Origin: CAYVVT01 sp964454335
Lineage (GTDB): Bacteria > Fidelibacterota > UBA8477 > JABMPR01
Direction: 5' to 3'
Assembly (NCBI GenBank): GCA_964454335.1
Contig: CAYVVT010000026.1
Coordinates: 1-24,181 of the forward strand
DNA: 24,181 nt
How positions within the stretch are numbered: the first letter of the stretch is position 1; each line of letters starts with the position of its first letter. Positions 1 through 8,191 of the stretch are shown piece after piece. A program made the translations under genes and the position numbers. Under the pieces are notes generated by a model. It was not told the DNA's origin, ran no database searches, and saw nothing but the letters and a program-made list of their open reading frames with translations.

Positions 1-2
1 CC

Positions 3-404
3 ATTGTGGTGCTGTCGCGTGAATCCAGTTCAGGTACCTACGTCTTCTTCCAGAAGCGTGTCATGAATAAGAAGGATTACACGGCTGACGCCTTGCTGAT
101 GCCCTCAACATCCGCCATTGTACAGTCGGTTTCCCAGGATACCTGGGCCATTGGGTATGTTGGTCTGGGTTATGCCTTTGAAGCTGGCGATAAGATCAAG
201 ACCCTGGCTGTCCAGGATGGTGATGCAACGCCAGTGCTTCCGTCCGTGGAGACGGTGCAGAGCGGTGAGTATGCCGTCGCCCGTCCCCTGCATTTCTATC
301 TTAATGGTGAAGCACAGGGTGTGGTCAAGGAATTCGTGGACTTCGTGCTTTCTGAAGCAGGGCAGAAGATCGTACGCGAGACCGGCTACGTACCCATCGG
401 GTAA
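3..404 (+). CDS. pstS: PstS, phosphate ABC transporter substrate-binding protein (C-terminal part, 5' end outside window)
   Basis: This is the C-terminal ~133 residues of the periplasmic phosphate-binding protein of the Pst transporter; the reading frame is open through the left edge, so the GTG at 6 is not the true start. The stretch RESSSGTYVFFQKRV is the conserved PstS loop whose Ser/Thr/Gly residues hydrogen-bond phosphate. It is followed by the usual QDTWAIGYVGLGYAF strand, and the end (FVLSEAGQKIVRETGYVPI) is typical of the family's C-terminus. pstC follows after 33 bases on the same strand, so it is the first visible gene of a pst operon. The promoter and any PhoB box lie outside the window. 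Family call is secure from the motifs and the neighbours. Confidence 0.93.
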   Translation: MVVLSRESSSGTYVFFQKRVMNKKDYTADALLMPSTSAIVQSVSQDTWAIGYVGLGYAFEAGDKIKTLAVQDGDATPVLPSVETVQSGEYAVARPLHFYLNGEAQGVVKEFVDFVLSEAGQKIVRETGYVPIG

Positions 405-437
405 TCGATGATGTACTGCTGAAGGTAAGGGAGCCGA

Positions 438-1310
438 GTGTCTGCTAACTGGAGAGAATCTGCCATTAAAACCATGCTGGTGGGCGGTGCTTCCATCAGC
501 ATCCTTATAGTGGTACTCATCTTCCTTTTCCTGGGTCGGGAGGCATTCCCGTTTATAGGCGAACCTGGCATCGGCAATTTATTCCAAACCCGGTGGATCC
601 CGGTCTCGTTCAAGGAAGAGGTCTTTGGCATCGTACCGTTGTTTACCGGCTCTCTGCTGGTAACCATGCTGGCAACGATCATCATGATCCCCTTCGGTGT
701 CATGGGAGCCATCTACATTGCCGAGATCTCCCAGACCTGGGAGTGGGAGATCCTGAAACCCTTCATCGAGATCCTGGCGGGCATCCCTTCAGTGGTCATC
801 GGATTCTTTGGTCTGGTAGTCCTGAGCCCCATCGTCAAGGGGATCTTTGGACTGAGTACCGGTCTGACGGCCCTCACAGGTTCGATCCTGTTGGCCCTGA
901 TGGCCATTCCTACTGTCATATCCATTTCCGAGGATGCCATCCAAAGCGTGCCCAAGGCCTATAAGGAAGCTTCTCTGGCACTGGGAGCAGGTAAAATGCA
1001 GACCATCTTCCGTATAATCGTGCCTGCTGCCTTACCTGGGATCATTGCCGCCATCATGCTTGGAATGGGGCGTGTCATCGGTGAGACCATGGCCGTGTTG
1101 ATGGTTACCGGGAATGCTGCCAAGATGACGATGAATCCACTGAGTTCCGTACGGACCATGACAGCCACGATCGCTGCGGAGATGGGCGAGGTGGCTTTTG
1201 GCAGCCATCACTACCAGGCACTGTTCTGGGTAGGGATCCTGCTGTTGCTGGTGACCTTTGGTCTCAATGTGGTAGCTCAGCGTGTTCTAAGAAAGTACCA
1301 GATGAGATGA
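438..1310 (+). CDS. pstC: PstC, phosphate ABC transporter permease
   Basis: One of the two inner-membrane permease subunits forming the phosphate channel of the Pst importer. The 290-residue product has about six hydrophobic segments. The cytoplasmic coupling loop that docks on PstB is visible as YKEASLALGAGKMQTIFRII with a following LPGI, at about residues 174-201. The conserved IAGIPSVV-type stretch appears as LAGIPSVVIGFFGL near residue 112. The start is GTG at 438, chosen because AAGGGAG at 426-432 is a good ribosome-binding site. The stop overlaps the pstA start as ATGA (1307-1310), which implies translational coupling. Length is normal for the family. Confidence 0.95.
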   Translation: MSANWRESAIKTMLVGGASISILIVVLIFLFLGREAFPFIGEPGIGNLFQTRWIPVSFKEEVFGIVPLFTGSLLVTMLATIIMIPFGVMGAIYIAEISQTWEWEILKPFIEILAGIPSVVIGFFGLVVLSPIVKGIFGLSTGLTALTGSILLALMAIPTVISISEDAIQSVPKAYKEASLALGAGKMQTIFRIIVPAALPGIIAAIMLGMGRVIGETMAVLMVTGNAAKMTMNPLSSVRTMTATIAAEMGEVAFGSHHYQALFWVGILLLLVTFGLNVVAQRVLRKYQMR

Positions 1311-2161
1311 GTTCGCGGGATAGAAATGAGAAACTTGTATTCGGTGCAGTCCGCATCATCACCTATTTCGTGGTTATGGTGGTGGGCTACATCCTGTTCG
1401 ATATCATCTTCAAAGGCGCCGGTACCCTCAGCTGGGAGTTCCTCACCGGATTCCCACGTCGCAGTGGCGCAGAGGGTGGTATTTTTCCAGCCATCATGGG
1501 GACCATCTACCTGGTTTCGGGAGCCATCATCTTCGCTTTACCCATGGGTATGGCCAGCGCTATCTACCTCTCTGAATACGCCCGGCAGGGGAGATTCACC
1601 CGCATCGTCCGGCTGGCCATCATCACTCTCGCGGGTGTACCGTCCATCGTATTCGGACTCTTCGGATTGGGATTGTTCGTACTGTTCCTGGGTTTTGGGG
1701 CATCCATACTTGCAGGGAGTCTGACCCTGGCATTCATGATCCTTCCTACCATCATCGTATCCAGCGAGGAAGCCCTGCAGGCTGTCCCAATGGCTTTGAG
1801 GGAGGGCAGCCTGGCCCTGGGAGCCACCAAATGGCAGACTATCTACAAGAATGTTTTGCCCTATGCGCTGCCAGGGATGTTCACTGGTTCCATACTGGGC
1901 ATCGGACGTGCGGCCGGTGAGACAGCACCCATACTGCTCACCGTGGCCGCCTTCTTCCTGCCCAGGTTGCCCCGGTCCATCTTCGACCAGGTCATGGCTC
2001 TGCCCTATCATCTGTACGTCCTTGCAACCCAGCACCCCGAGGCCGACAAGGTCCTGCCCATGCAGTATGGCACTGCCTTGGTCCTATTGATCCTGGTGCT
2101 ACTGTTCAACCTGTCAGCCATCTTGCTGCGCAACCGATTCAGGAAAAAGATCAAATGGTAG
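1307..2161 (+). CDS. pstA: PstA, phosphate ABC transporter permease
   Basis: Second inner-membrane permease subunit of the phosphate importer (284 residues, about six membrane segments). The PstB-docking loop reads LREGSLALGATKWQTIYKNV plus LPYALPG at roughly residues 164-191, and LAGVPSIVFGLFGLGLFV near residue 107 is the PstA counterpart of the conserved loop in PstC. The C-terminus (LLFNLSAILLRNRFRKKIKW) is the usual basic cytoplasmic tail. Its ATG overlaps the pstC stop by four bases, and its TAG lies inside the first codons of pstB (overlap of seven bases), so the three genes should be translated as one coupled unit. Confidence 0.95.
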   Translation: MSSRDRNEKLVFGAVRIITYFVVMVVGYILFDIIFKGAGTLSWEFLTGFPRRSGAEGGIFPAIMGTIYLVSGAIIFALPMGMASAIYLSEYARQGRFTRIVRLAIITLAGVPSIVFGLFGLGLFVLFLGFGASILAGSLTLAFMILPTIIVSSEEALQAVPMALREGSLALGATKWQTIYKNVLPYALPGMFTGSILGIGRAAGETAPILLTVAAFFLPRLPRSIFDQVMALPYHLYVLATQHPEADKVLPMQYGTALVLLILVLLFNLSAILLRNRFRKKIKW

Positions 2162-2922
2162 AAATGCCAAATGCGAAGATCGTGGTAAGGGACCTGGACT
2201 TCTTCTACGGACCGGACCAGGCCCTCTTCGATGTGAATATAAACATCCCTGAAAAACAGGTCACGGCACTCATCGGGCCCTCTGGTTGTGGCAAGTCCAC
2301 CTTCCTGAGAATGCTGAACCGGATGAACGACATCATCGAGGGGACCAGGCATACAGGCGATGTACGCATCGACGATGTGGATATCTACAAGACAGGCATG
2401 GATGTAGTACAGCTGCGCAAGGACGTGGGTATGGTCTTCCAGAAATCCAATCCCTTTCCAAAATCCATCTATGACAACATCGCCTATGGACCTCGGATCC
2501 ACGGGATCACGGATAAACAGGAATTGGACGTCATTATCGAGCGGAGTCTGAAGGGTGCGGCGCTGTGGGACGAGGTCAAGGATCGTCTGGATTCCAGTGC
2601 CATTGGTCTCTCCGGGGGACAGCAGCAGCGCCTGTGTATCGCCCGGGCCATGGCCGTGGAGCCCCAGATCATTCTCATGGATGAACCTGCTTCCGCCCTG
2701 GACCCGAAGTCCACCGCCCGCATCGAGGAACTGATCACGGAACTGCGGGAGCAATATACCATTGTCATCGTGACCCATAATATGCAGCAGGCCAGTCGCG
2801 TATCCGATTACACAGCATTCTTCTATGAAGGTGTACTCATTGAATTCGGTGAAACGACGCACCTGTTCACGACACCCGATAACCAACGAACGGAAGATTA
2901 TATTACCGGTAGGTTCGGTTAA
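2155..2922 (+). CDS. pstB: PstB, phosphate ABC transporter ATP-binding protein
   Basis: Cytoplasmic ATPase that powers phosphate uptake. All nucleotide-binding motifs are intact: Walker A GPSGCGKST near residue 42, the Q-loop in VGMVFQKSNPFPKSIYDN, the signature LSGGQQQR, Walker B IILMDEPASALDP, and the switch histidine in VIVTHNMQQASRVSD. QKSNPFPKSIYDNIAYG is characteristic of PstB among ABC ATPases. At 255 residues the length matches the family. ATG at 2155 overlaps the end of pstA; a second in-frame ATG at 2164 is possible but would remove the overlap. Order pstS-C-A-B-phoU is the classical operon. Confidence 0.96.
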   Translation: MVEMPNAKIVVRDLDFFYGPDQALFDVNINIPEKQVTALIGPSGCGKSTFLRMLNRMNDIIEGTRHTGDVRIDDVDIYKTGMDVVQLRKDVGMVFQKSNPFPKSIYDNIAYGPRIHGITDKQELDVIIERSLKGAALWDEVKDRLDSSAIGLSGGQQQRLCIARAMAVEPQIILMDEPASALDPKSTARIEELITELREQYTIVIVTHNMQQASRVSDYTAFFYEGVLIEFGETTHLFTTPDNQRTEDYITGRFG

Positions 2923-2936
2923 GTCTGGAGATCCAA

Positions 2937-3611
2937 ATGTCTGTACATCTACATCGTGAAATTGAACACCTAAAGAAACTGATCCTCCACATGGGCGCTA
3001 TCGTGGAAGAGAATCTTCAGGATGCATCATTGGCTGTGTTCCAGCGCGAACCCCAGATGGCCCAGGCGGTGATCGACAAGGATGACGAGATAGACCGGAT
3101 GGAGGTCGAAATCGAGGAGGAATGCCTCAAGATCCTGGCTCTGCACCAGCCGGTTGCCGTTGATCTGCGCTACATCGTTGCTTTTCTGAAATTGAACAAT
3201 GATCTGGAACGCATCGGAGACCTGGCGGTGAATATTGCTGATCGGGCCATTTACCTGTCGAACAAACCGCCGGTGGATATTCCAAAATCGCTGCCAAAAA
3301 TGGCCAAGAAGGTCCAGAAGATGCTCAAAATGAGCCTGGATTCGCTGGTTTTACAGGATCGTAATCTTTGCCAGGAGGTCCGTCTGCGGGATGACCAGGT
3401 GGATGAGATCCACGCTGCCATGTACCCTATGCTCCAGGAACTGCTCCCCGAGGATGCCACCCAGACCGATGAGTGGCTGAATATCCTGGGTGTTTCCCGG
3501 TACCTGGAACGCGCCGCAGATCACTGCACGAACATTGCCGAAGACGTGGAATACATGATCGACGGTCAGATCCAGCGGCACCTGGAACCGAAAAACCTGA
3601 GTGACGAGTAA
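2937..3611 (+). CDS. phoU: PhoU, phosphate signalling/regulatory protein
   Basis: PhoU links the Pst transporter to the PhoR-PhoB two-component system and represses the phosphate-starvation response when phosphate is plentiful. The 224-residue all-helical product contains the two tandem PhoU domains (about residues 1-110 and 115-215), each with the acidic metal-binding motif: DEIDRMEVEIEEEC in the first, and RYLERAADHCTNIAEDVEYM in the second. The start ATG at 2937 is preceded by GGAG at 2926-2929. It lies 14 bases after pstB and is the expected last gene of the operon. No phoB/phoR is present in the window. Confidence 0.95.
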   Translation: MSVHLHREIEHLKKLILHMGAIVEENLQDASLAVFQREPQMAQAVIDKDDEIDRMEVEIEEECLKILALHQPVAVDLRYIVAFLKLNNDLERIGDLAVNIADRAIYLSNKPPVDIPKSLPKMAKKVQKMLKMSLDSLVLQDRNLCQEVRLRDDQVDEIHAAMYPMLQELLPEDATQTDEWLNILGVSRYLERAADHCTNIAEDVEYMIDGQIQRHLEPKNLSDE

Positions 3612-3679
3612 ATTCCCACACTTTCTTAACCTTTCTTATCTTCTCAGCGTCTGAATCCTAAGAATGAGGACCTGAGATC

Positions 3680-4468
3680 ATGACCGTTATGACCCGGCTC
3701 GCAATTTCCCTGTCAGTACTTGTAGCTCTGTTGAATAGCTGTTCCTCCGGGATCAGCTTTACCAGTGTCTGGCCAGAGAAAGAGGTGAATATCGATGGTG
3801 TATCCACGGAATGGATCGGATCCTGGCAGATACCCAAGGATTCTGATCTGATCATCGCTGCCAAGAATGATGCTGAGAATGTCTATTTCGCCTTGACCAC
3901 CAGGGATCTGGGCTTGATCCGCATGGTTTCGATGTTTGGATTCACCCTGTGGATCGACTCAAATGGTGGGAGATCAGAGGATTACGGTCTGGAATTCCAG
4001 GGTTGGCGGTCCCAGTATCCGCCTGGCACCATGCGCAGGGGATCAGCAGGACAAGAACAGATACAATCTGAGCTGGCGGCCGCACTTACCGGTCGAATGC
4101 CCCTTGCTCCAGTGAAGAAAGCTCTCAATGTTACCGATGGATCCCCGGGAACGGCCGCGGGGAGATACGCAGATGGTGAATGGTTCTGTGAGTTCAGGAT
4201 CAATCGGAGTGCACTGGGACTTACAAGTGACGAGACACCCACGATAGGGGTCGGTATCGTCACCAGCCTGCCGGAGGTATCGCCAACGCGATCGCCAGGT
4301 GGTGGCGAACGCCCGGGCGGTGGTATGAGTGGAGGCAGGTCCGGAGGTGCGCTGGGTGGATCCCCAGGTGGCATGGGTGGCAGACCCGGAAGTCCTGGGG
4401 GCGGGATGAGCAAGATGATGGATCCCGTGGAACTCTGGGCTCAGGTGGAATTGACAACTCCGAAATAA
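3680..4468 (+). CDS. Putative lipoprotein with a CBM9/DOMON-like domain and Gly/Pro-rich tail
   Basis: A 262-residue protein with a lipoprotein signal peptide: a basic N-terminus, a hydrophobic run and a lipobox LLNSC with the predicted lipidated Cys at residue 21. Residues about 30-105 (INIDGVSTEW-like start, then DLIIAAKNDAENVYFALTTR and FTLWIDSNGG) have the strand pattern of carbohydrate-binding module 9/DOMON-like domains, which are found in many FCB envelope proteins. Residues about 200-245 are a low-complexity Gly/Pro/Arg/Ser tail (repeats of GGG and PGG). It follows phoU after 68 bases without an obvious terminator, so it may be read from the pst operon, but no function in phosphate uptake is known. 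Domain assignment is tentative. Confidence 0.7.
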   Translation: MTVMTRLAISLSVLVALLNSCSSGISFTSVWPEKEVNIDGVSTEWIGSWQIPKDSDLIIAAKNDAENVYFALTTRDLGLIRMVSMFGFTLWIDSNGGRSEDYGLEFQGWRSQYPPGTMRRGSAGQEQIQSELAAALTGRMPLAPVKKALNVTDGSPGTAAGRYADGEWFCEFRINRSALGLTSDETPTIGVGIVTSLPEVSPTRSPGGGERPGGGMSGGRSGGALGGSPGGMGGRPGSPGGGMSKMMDPVELWAQVELTTPK

Positions 4469-4648
4469 GCGCGACCCGCACTTTCTCACTCCAGGCTTCA
4501 ACCTGGTGTCACCCTTTCCAAACCACTGGATCCTGGGATCGATCCCGGGAAACCTGCCAGTACCAAAATCCCAATAATCCCACTTTTCACGATTTTCTTT
4601 GCTTGATAATGAAGAACGGCATGGTTTATGTTTCTGTTCCTTACAAAC

Positions 4649-4671
4649 AAGGGTCAGCAGGGCCGACCCTT
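4649..4671 (+). promoter_or_regulatory. Leader hairpin upstream of the aminotransferase-pckA pair
   Basis: A perfect 7-bp inverted repeat AAGGGTC / GACCCTT (4649-4655 and 4665-4671) with a 9-base loop lies 31 bases before the aminotransferase ATG. It has no T-run after it on the + strand, so it does not look like a terminator for the preceding lipoprotein gene. A leader stem-loop or operator is more likely. A weak -10-like GATAAT occurs at 4605-4610. The rest of 4469-4702 holds only a GGGATCGATCCC palindrome (4535-4546) and no ORF I can support. Confidence 0.3.
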
Positions 4672-4702
4672 ATAGACTATAACGGTCCGGAGATCAAAAA
4701 TC

Positions 4703-5920
4703 ATGAGCATCAGTCAATTAGCCCGTTCCATTCCCGCATCACCGACACTGGCACTGAATGAGACCGCCCGAATCCTCAAGGAAAAGGGTGAGGCCGTCAT
4801 TCATCTGGGTGGCGGTGAACCAAAGTCCAAAGCTCCCATCGACGCTATTCTGTCGGCGTCAGCGAAACTGTACTCCGCTGAGGTGAAATACACTCCTACG
4901 GAAGGTATTCCCGCCTTGCGCAAAGCCATTGTGCGCTACACCGAGGAGAACTATCGCCGCTCGGTGGCACCGGAGAACATCATCGTTTCCAATGGAGCCA
5001 AGCAGTCCATCTCAGTGCTGCTGCAGACCATCGTCGATCCACAGGATGAGGTGATCTGTCTGGCACCCTACTGGGTGAGCTATCCTGAATTGATCAAGCT
5101 TTGTTACGGTGTCCCCGTCATCGTCACACCGGAAGACGGCCGTTTCGAACCTCGGATGGAGGACATCATCCAGGCCGTGGGATCCTATACCAAGGCCATC
5201 ATCGTGAATAGCCCGAACAACCCGTCTGGTGCCGTATTCTCAAAGGAACTGATCCAGGAGCTGGTGGAATACTGCGAGAAGAAGGAATTATATCTCATTT
5301 TTGATGATATTTACCACAAACTGCAGTTCGACGGTCTGCCCATCGTATCACCATTTGAATTCGCCAAGGAACTGGACGAGAAGTCGAAACTCATCGTGGT
5401 GAATGGCGTCTCCAAGGCCTATGCCATGACAGGATTCCGTATTGGCTGGACCATCGCAAACCGCAAGATCGTGGATGCCATGACCAATATCCAGGCTCAG
5501 ACCACCTCCTGTGCCTCAGCCTTGCTCCAGGTGGCCGCTGCAGGTGCATTGAACGGGATCCAGACAGGTGTGGAAAGTCTGCGTACTACCCTGGAGAACA
5601 ACCGCGACATCATGATCACAGAACTGCGTACCATCGATGGCGTGCATGTCACCAGGCCACAGGGCACCTTTTACTGCTTTCCGGATTTCAGCGCCTATAA
5701 CAAGAACTCTGCTGAATTGAGTCAATTCCTGCTTGAGAAGGTCAGGGTGGTGACCGTTCCCGGGAACGAATTCGGCATGGATGGCCACCTGCGCCTCAGC
5801 TACTGTGGTGGTATCAAGGATATCAAGGAGGGGGTTGAACGGATCAAGTGGGCGCTGGATCCCAACGCACCCAACGAGATCTACATTGGTGAACGCAAAC
5901 TCGTGAGGGATTGGTCATGA
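4703..5920 (+). CDS. Class I pyridoxal-phosphate aminotransferase, aspartate aminotransferase type
   Basis: PLP-dependent transaminase of fold type I, about 405 residues, most like the I-gamma aspartate aminotransferases of bacteria (aspartate + 2-oxoglutarate to oxaloacetate + glutamate). The PLP lysine is K238 in VSKAYAMTGFRIGW. The conserved NSPNNPSG loop and FDDIYHKL (PLP-contacting Asp/Tyr) are present, and the C-terminal LRLSYCGG contains the substrate-carboxylate Arg. ATG 4703 is supported by GGAG at 4689-4692. The stop overlaps the pckA start codon (ATGA), so the two are translationally coupled. That favours oxaloacetate production, although related enzymes also act on prephenate or other amino acids. 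Confidence 0.88.
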   Translation: MSISQLARSIPASPTLALNETARILKEKGEAVIHLGGGEPKSKAPIDAILSASAKLYSAEVKYTPTEGIPALRKAIVRYTEENYRRSVAPENIIVSNGAKQSISVLLQTIVDPQDEVICLAPYWVSYPELIKLCYGVPVIVTPEDGRFEPRMEDIIQAVGSYTKAIIVNSPNNPSGAVFSKELIQELVEYCEKKELYLIFDDIYHKLQFDGLPIVSPFEFAKELDEKSKLIVVNGVSKAYAMTGFRIGWTIANRKIVDAMTNIQAQTTSCASALLQVAAAGALNGIQTGVESLRTTLENNRDIMITELRTIDGVHVTRPQGTFYCFPDFSAYNKNSAELSQFLLEKVRVVTVPGNEFGMDGHLRLSYCGGIKDIKEGVERIKWALDPNAPNEIYIGERKLVRDWS

Positions 5921-7560
5921 AACTACATCTAGGCGTTGCTACCCCGGCCTCGAAAGAAGCCAAGCTGACAGCCAGTGAATTCCGGCTGGACAACCACGGT
6001 CTCAAGCACCTGGACAAGGTCTACTGGAATCTGCATACAGCCTCATTGTATGAAGAGATCATCTTCCGCTCTGAGGGTCACATGATCCACAAGGGTCCCA
6101 TCATCGTGAATACCGGCCGGCATACCGCCCGGGCCGCCAATGACAAGCTGGTTGTGAAAGAGGACAGCACGGCAGGTGAGATCTGGTGGGGCGAATACAA
6201 CCGGCCATACCCTGAATCAAAGTTCACCTCCCTGTTGACACGGCTGCAGGCCTATCTCCAGGGCAAGGATGTCTTTGTCCAGGATTGCCATGTGGGGGCT
6301 GATCCGGCTTATGCAATGCCCATCCGCGTGATCACCGAATATGCCTGGCACAGTCTCTTCGCCCACAACATGTTCATTCCCATCAGCACCTGGGATGAAT
6401 TGAAGCGGCATATTCCCGATTTCACCCTGATCTGTGCCCCGGATTTTCACGCCTCACCTGAGCTGGACGGCACCAATAGCGGGACCTTTATCGCTTTGAA
6501 TTTTGAGAAACGGATGGCCATCGTCGGTGGTACCAAATATGGCGGTGAGATCAAGAAGAGTTTCTTTACGGTGATGAACTACCTGCTGCCCAAACGCGGC
6601 GTGTTATCCATGCATTGTTCAGCCAATATGGGCAAGGAAGGGGATACGGCCATCTTTTTCGGTCTGTCCGGTACAGGGAAGACAACCCTATCTACGGATC
6701 CGAAACGTCATCTCATCGGTGACGACGAACACGGCTGGAGCGACGACGGTATCTTCAATTTCGAAGGCGGCTGCTATGCCAAGGTCATTCAGCTCAGTCC
6801 TGAAGCCGAACCGCAGATCCATGCCTGTACGCGGAAGTTCGGGACCATTCTGGAGAATGTGGTGTTCGATCCGGTGACGCGACGGCTGGACCTGGATGAC
6901 GACACCTTTACAGAGAACACCCGAGCCTCCTATCCGCTGGAGTACATTGACAATGCTGTTGAGGAGGCCAAGGGCGGTCACCCGGACAACATCTTCATGC
7001 TTACCTGCGATGCCAACGGCGTTCTGCCGCCCATTGCAAAACTGAGTCCGGATCAGGCCATGTACCACTTCATCTCAGGCTATACCTCCAAGGTGGCCGG
7101 AACCGAGGTGGGCGTGGGTGCTGAGCCCCAGATCACCTTTTCGGCATGTTTTGGAGCTCCCTTCATGGTCCATCATCCTTATTACTATGCCCAGCTGCTC
7201 AAGGAACGGATCCAGAAGCATGATGTCGATTGCTGGCTGGTGAATACCGGGTGGACCGGCGGTCCCTTCGGTATCGGGAAACGCATGAGTATCCATCACA
7301 CCCGGGCGCTGTTGAACGCCGCCCTGGAAGGCAAACTCAGTGGTGTCGAATATCGCACGGACGAGGTGTTCGGTTTCGAAGTACCTACCAGTTGCGAAGA
7401 TGTACCGGCAAAGGTACTTGATCCCATACAGACCTGGCCCAGCAAGGATGCCTACAACGAGAAGTACGATCAGCTGGCCAGCCTCTTCATCGAGAATTTC
7501 AAGAAATTCATGGAAGGGGTACCACCGGAGATCCTCCAGGCTGGGCCCGTACGACGCTGA
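5917..7560 (+). CDS. pckA: Phosphoenolpyruvate carboxykinase (ATP)
   Basis: Gluconeogenic enzyme converting oxaloacetate + ATP to PEP + CO2 + ADP in the cytoplasm. Visible hallmarks are the oxaloacetate-binding region NTGRHTARAAND, the conserved MHCSANMGKEGDTAIFFG, the kinase-1a P-loop GLSGTGKTT (residues 249-257 from the chosen start), and the kinase-2/metal segment LIGDDEHGWSDDG with FNFEGGCYAK. At 547 residues it matches the ATP-type rather than the longer GTP-type enzyme. A TTG at 5911 is in frame, but ATG at 5917, which overlaps the aminotransferase stop as ATGA, is the more plausible start. A hairpin terminator follows 26 bases after the stop. Confidence 0.96.
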   Translation: MKLHLGVATPASKEAKLTASEFRLDNHGLKHLDKVYWNLHTASLYEEIIFRSEGHMIHKGPIIVNTGRHTARAANDKLVVKEDSTAGEIWWGEYNRPYPESKFTSLLTRLQAYLQGKDVFVQDCHVGADPAYAMPIRVITEYAWHSLFAHNMFIPISTWDELKRHIPDFTLICAPDFHASPELDGTNSGTFIALNFEKRMAIVGGTKYGGEIKKSFFTVMNYLLPKRGVLSMHCSANMGKEGDTAIFFGLSGTGKTTLSTDPKRHLIGDDEHGWSDDGIFNFEGGCYAKVIQLSPEAEPQIHACTRKFGTILENVVFDPVTRRLDLDDDTFTENTRASYPLEYIDNAVEEAKGGHPDNIFMLTCDANGVLPPIAKLSPDQAMYHFISGYTSKVAGTEVGVGAEPQITFSACFGAPFMVHHPYYYAQLLKERIQKHDVDCWLVNTGWTGGPFGIGKRMSIHHTRALLNAALEGKLSGVEYRTDEVFGFEVPTSCEDVPAKVLDPIQTWPSKDAYNEKYDQLASLFIENFKKFMEGVPPEILQAGPVRR

Positions 7561-7586
7561 GCGCTTCCCAAAAAATGAGTAAGTTC

Positions 7587-7611
7587 AAGGGTAGACGTCA
7601 TGTCTACCCTT
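7587..7611 (+). terminator. Hairpin terminator after pckA
   Basis: Perfect 10-bp inverted repeat AAGGGTAGAC / GTCTACCCTT with a 5-base loop, followed by TGTTCTTAT, a moderately T-rich tail. It stands 26 bases past the pckA stop and would end the aminotransferase-pckA transcript. Confidence 0.75.
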
Positions 7612-7657
7612 TGTTCTTATCCGGAAAGTGTTGGCCCCTGCACAGAAGAACTCCAGC

Positions 7658-7694
7658 TTGACCTTTCGACGATTATGAATTGCATCTGCATTCA
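7658..7694 (+). promoter_or_regulatory. Weak promoter/operator candidate before the 7740 gene
   Basis: TTGACC at 7658-7663 resembles a -35 box, but the hexamer 17 bases on (TGCATC) is a poor -10. An imperfect palindrome TGAAT-T-GCA-TC-TGC-ATTCA covers 7676-7694 where a regulator could sit. Offered only as a candidate; the terminator at 7587-7611 means the next gene should need its own promoter. Confidence 0.2.
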
Positions 7695-7739
7695 GGTCGT
7701 CTAGTTTGAACACTTGTCAAGCCCGGGAAAGGAAGGAAT

Positions 7740-8171
7740 TTGAGAGCGGTAACTGGAACGATCCTGATCCTGATTCTGAATGTTGTACTTCTTGCCCAGG
7801 GCAATCCGGAATTTACCAAGGCATATCGCAGGGGAACTGTCGAAGCACGCGAGGATGTGGGCCTCCGAGGGATCAGCACAGGGGTCGTGACTGCCCTGGT
7901 GGGTGTCTATTTTACTGGTAGTACAGGCGGGATCGGTGCCGCCCTGCTGCCGACGATCTGGGCCGGTTTCCAGACACCGGTAATCCCCGACAACAGGATG
8001 CAAACTGTACTGGCCGAAGAGCATTCATCCATATACCTGGCAGCCTATAAAACGGCCTATCGCGATGAAGCCCGTAAAGCCCTGGTTAAGAATACCCTCA
8101 TCGGGGGTGGTTCAGGCTGGATGGGGGGCATCGCCATGAATCTGATCTTCATCTCACGGCAGGAAGAGTAA
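7740..8171 (+). CDS. Small secreted or membrane protein of unknown function
   Basis: I do not recognise this 143-residue product. It starts with TTG at 7740, supported by a strong ribosome-binding site GGAAGGA at 7730-7736 directly upstream. The N-terminus (about 20 hydrophobic residues ending LLAQG) looks like a signal peptide cleaved by signal peptidase I. Two further Gly-rich hydrophobic stretches (about residues 45-75, STGVVTALVGVYFTGSTGGI, and about 120-137, GGGSGWMGGIAMNLIFI) could insert in a membrane or pack as Gly zippers; a charged helical part lies between them. Base composition matches the upstream genes, so it looks resident rather than acquired. It lies between a terminator and the convergent deaminase gene, so it is probably monocistronic. 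Confidence 0.65.
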   Translation: MRAVTGTILILILNVVLLAQGNPEFTKAYRRGTVEAREDVGLRGISTGVVTALVGVYFTGSTGGIGAALLPTIWAGFQTPVIPDNRMQTVLAEEHSSIYLAAYKTAYRDEARKALVKNTLIGGGSGWMGGIAMNLIFISRQEE

Positions 8172-8191
8172 GCGCGGTTGGATTATAACCG

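Noticed and set aside
2008..2886. 292-codon open frame on the - strand across pstB
   Set aside because: Antisense shadow of a highly conserved ABC ATPase gene; product is low-complexity His/Asp-rich with no family features.
3982..4413. Proline-rich - strand ORF under the lipoprotein gene
   Set aside because: It is the complement of the Gly-rich tail (GGN codons read as CC-rich); no start signal.
4535..4546. GGGATCGATCCC palindrome
   Set aside because: Short, with no T-run and no promoter aligned with it; GATC-rich runs are frequent in this GC-richer part.
5911..5916. TTG at 5911 as start of pckA
   Set aside because: ATG 5917 overlaps the upstream stop as ATGA and is a stronger start codon.
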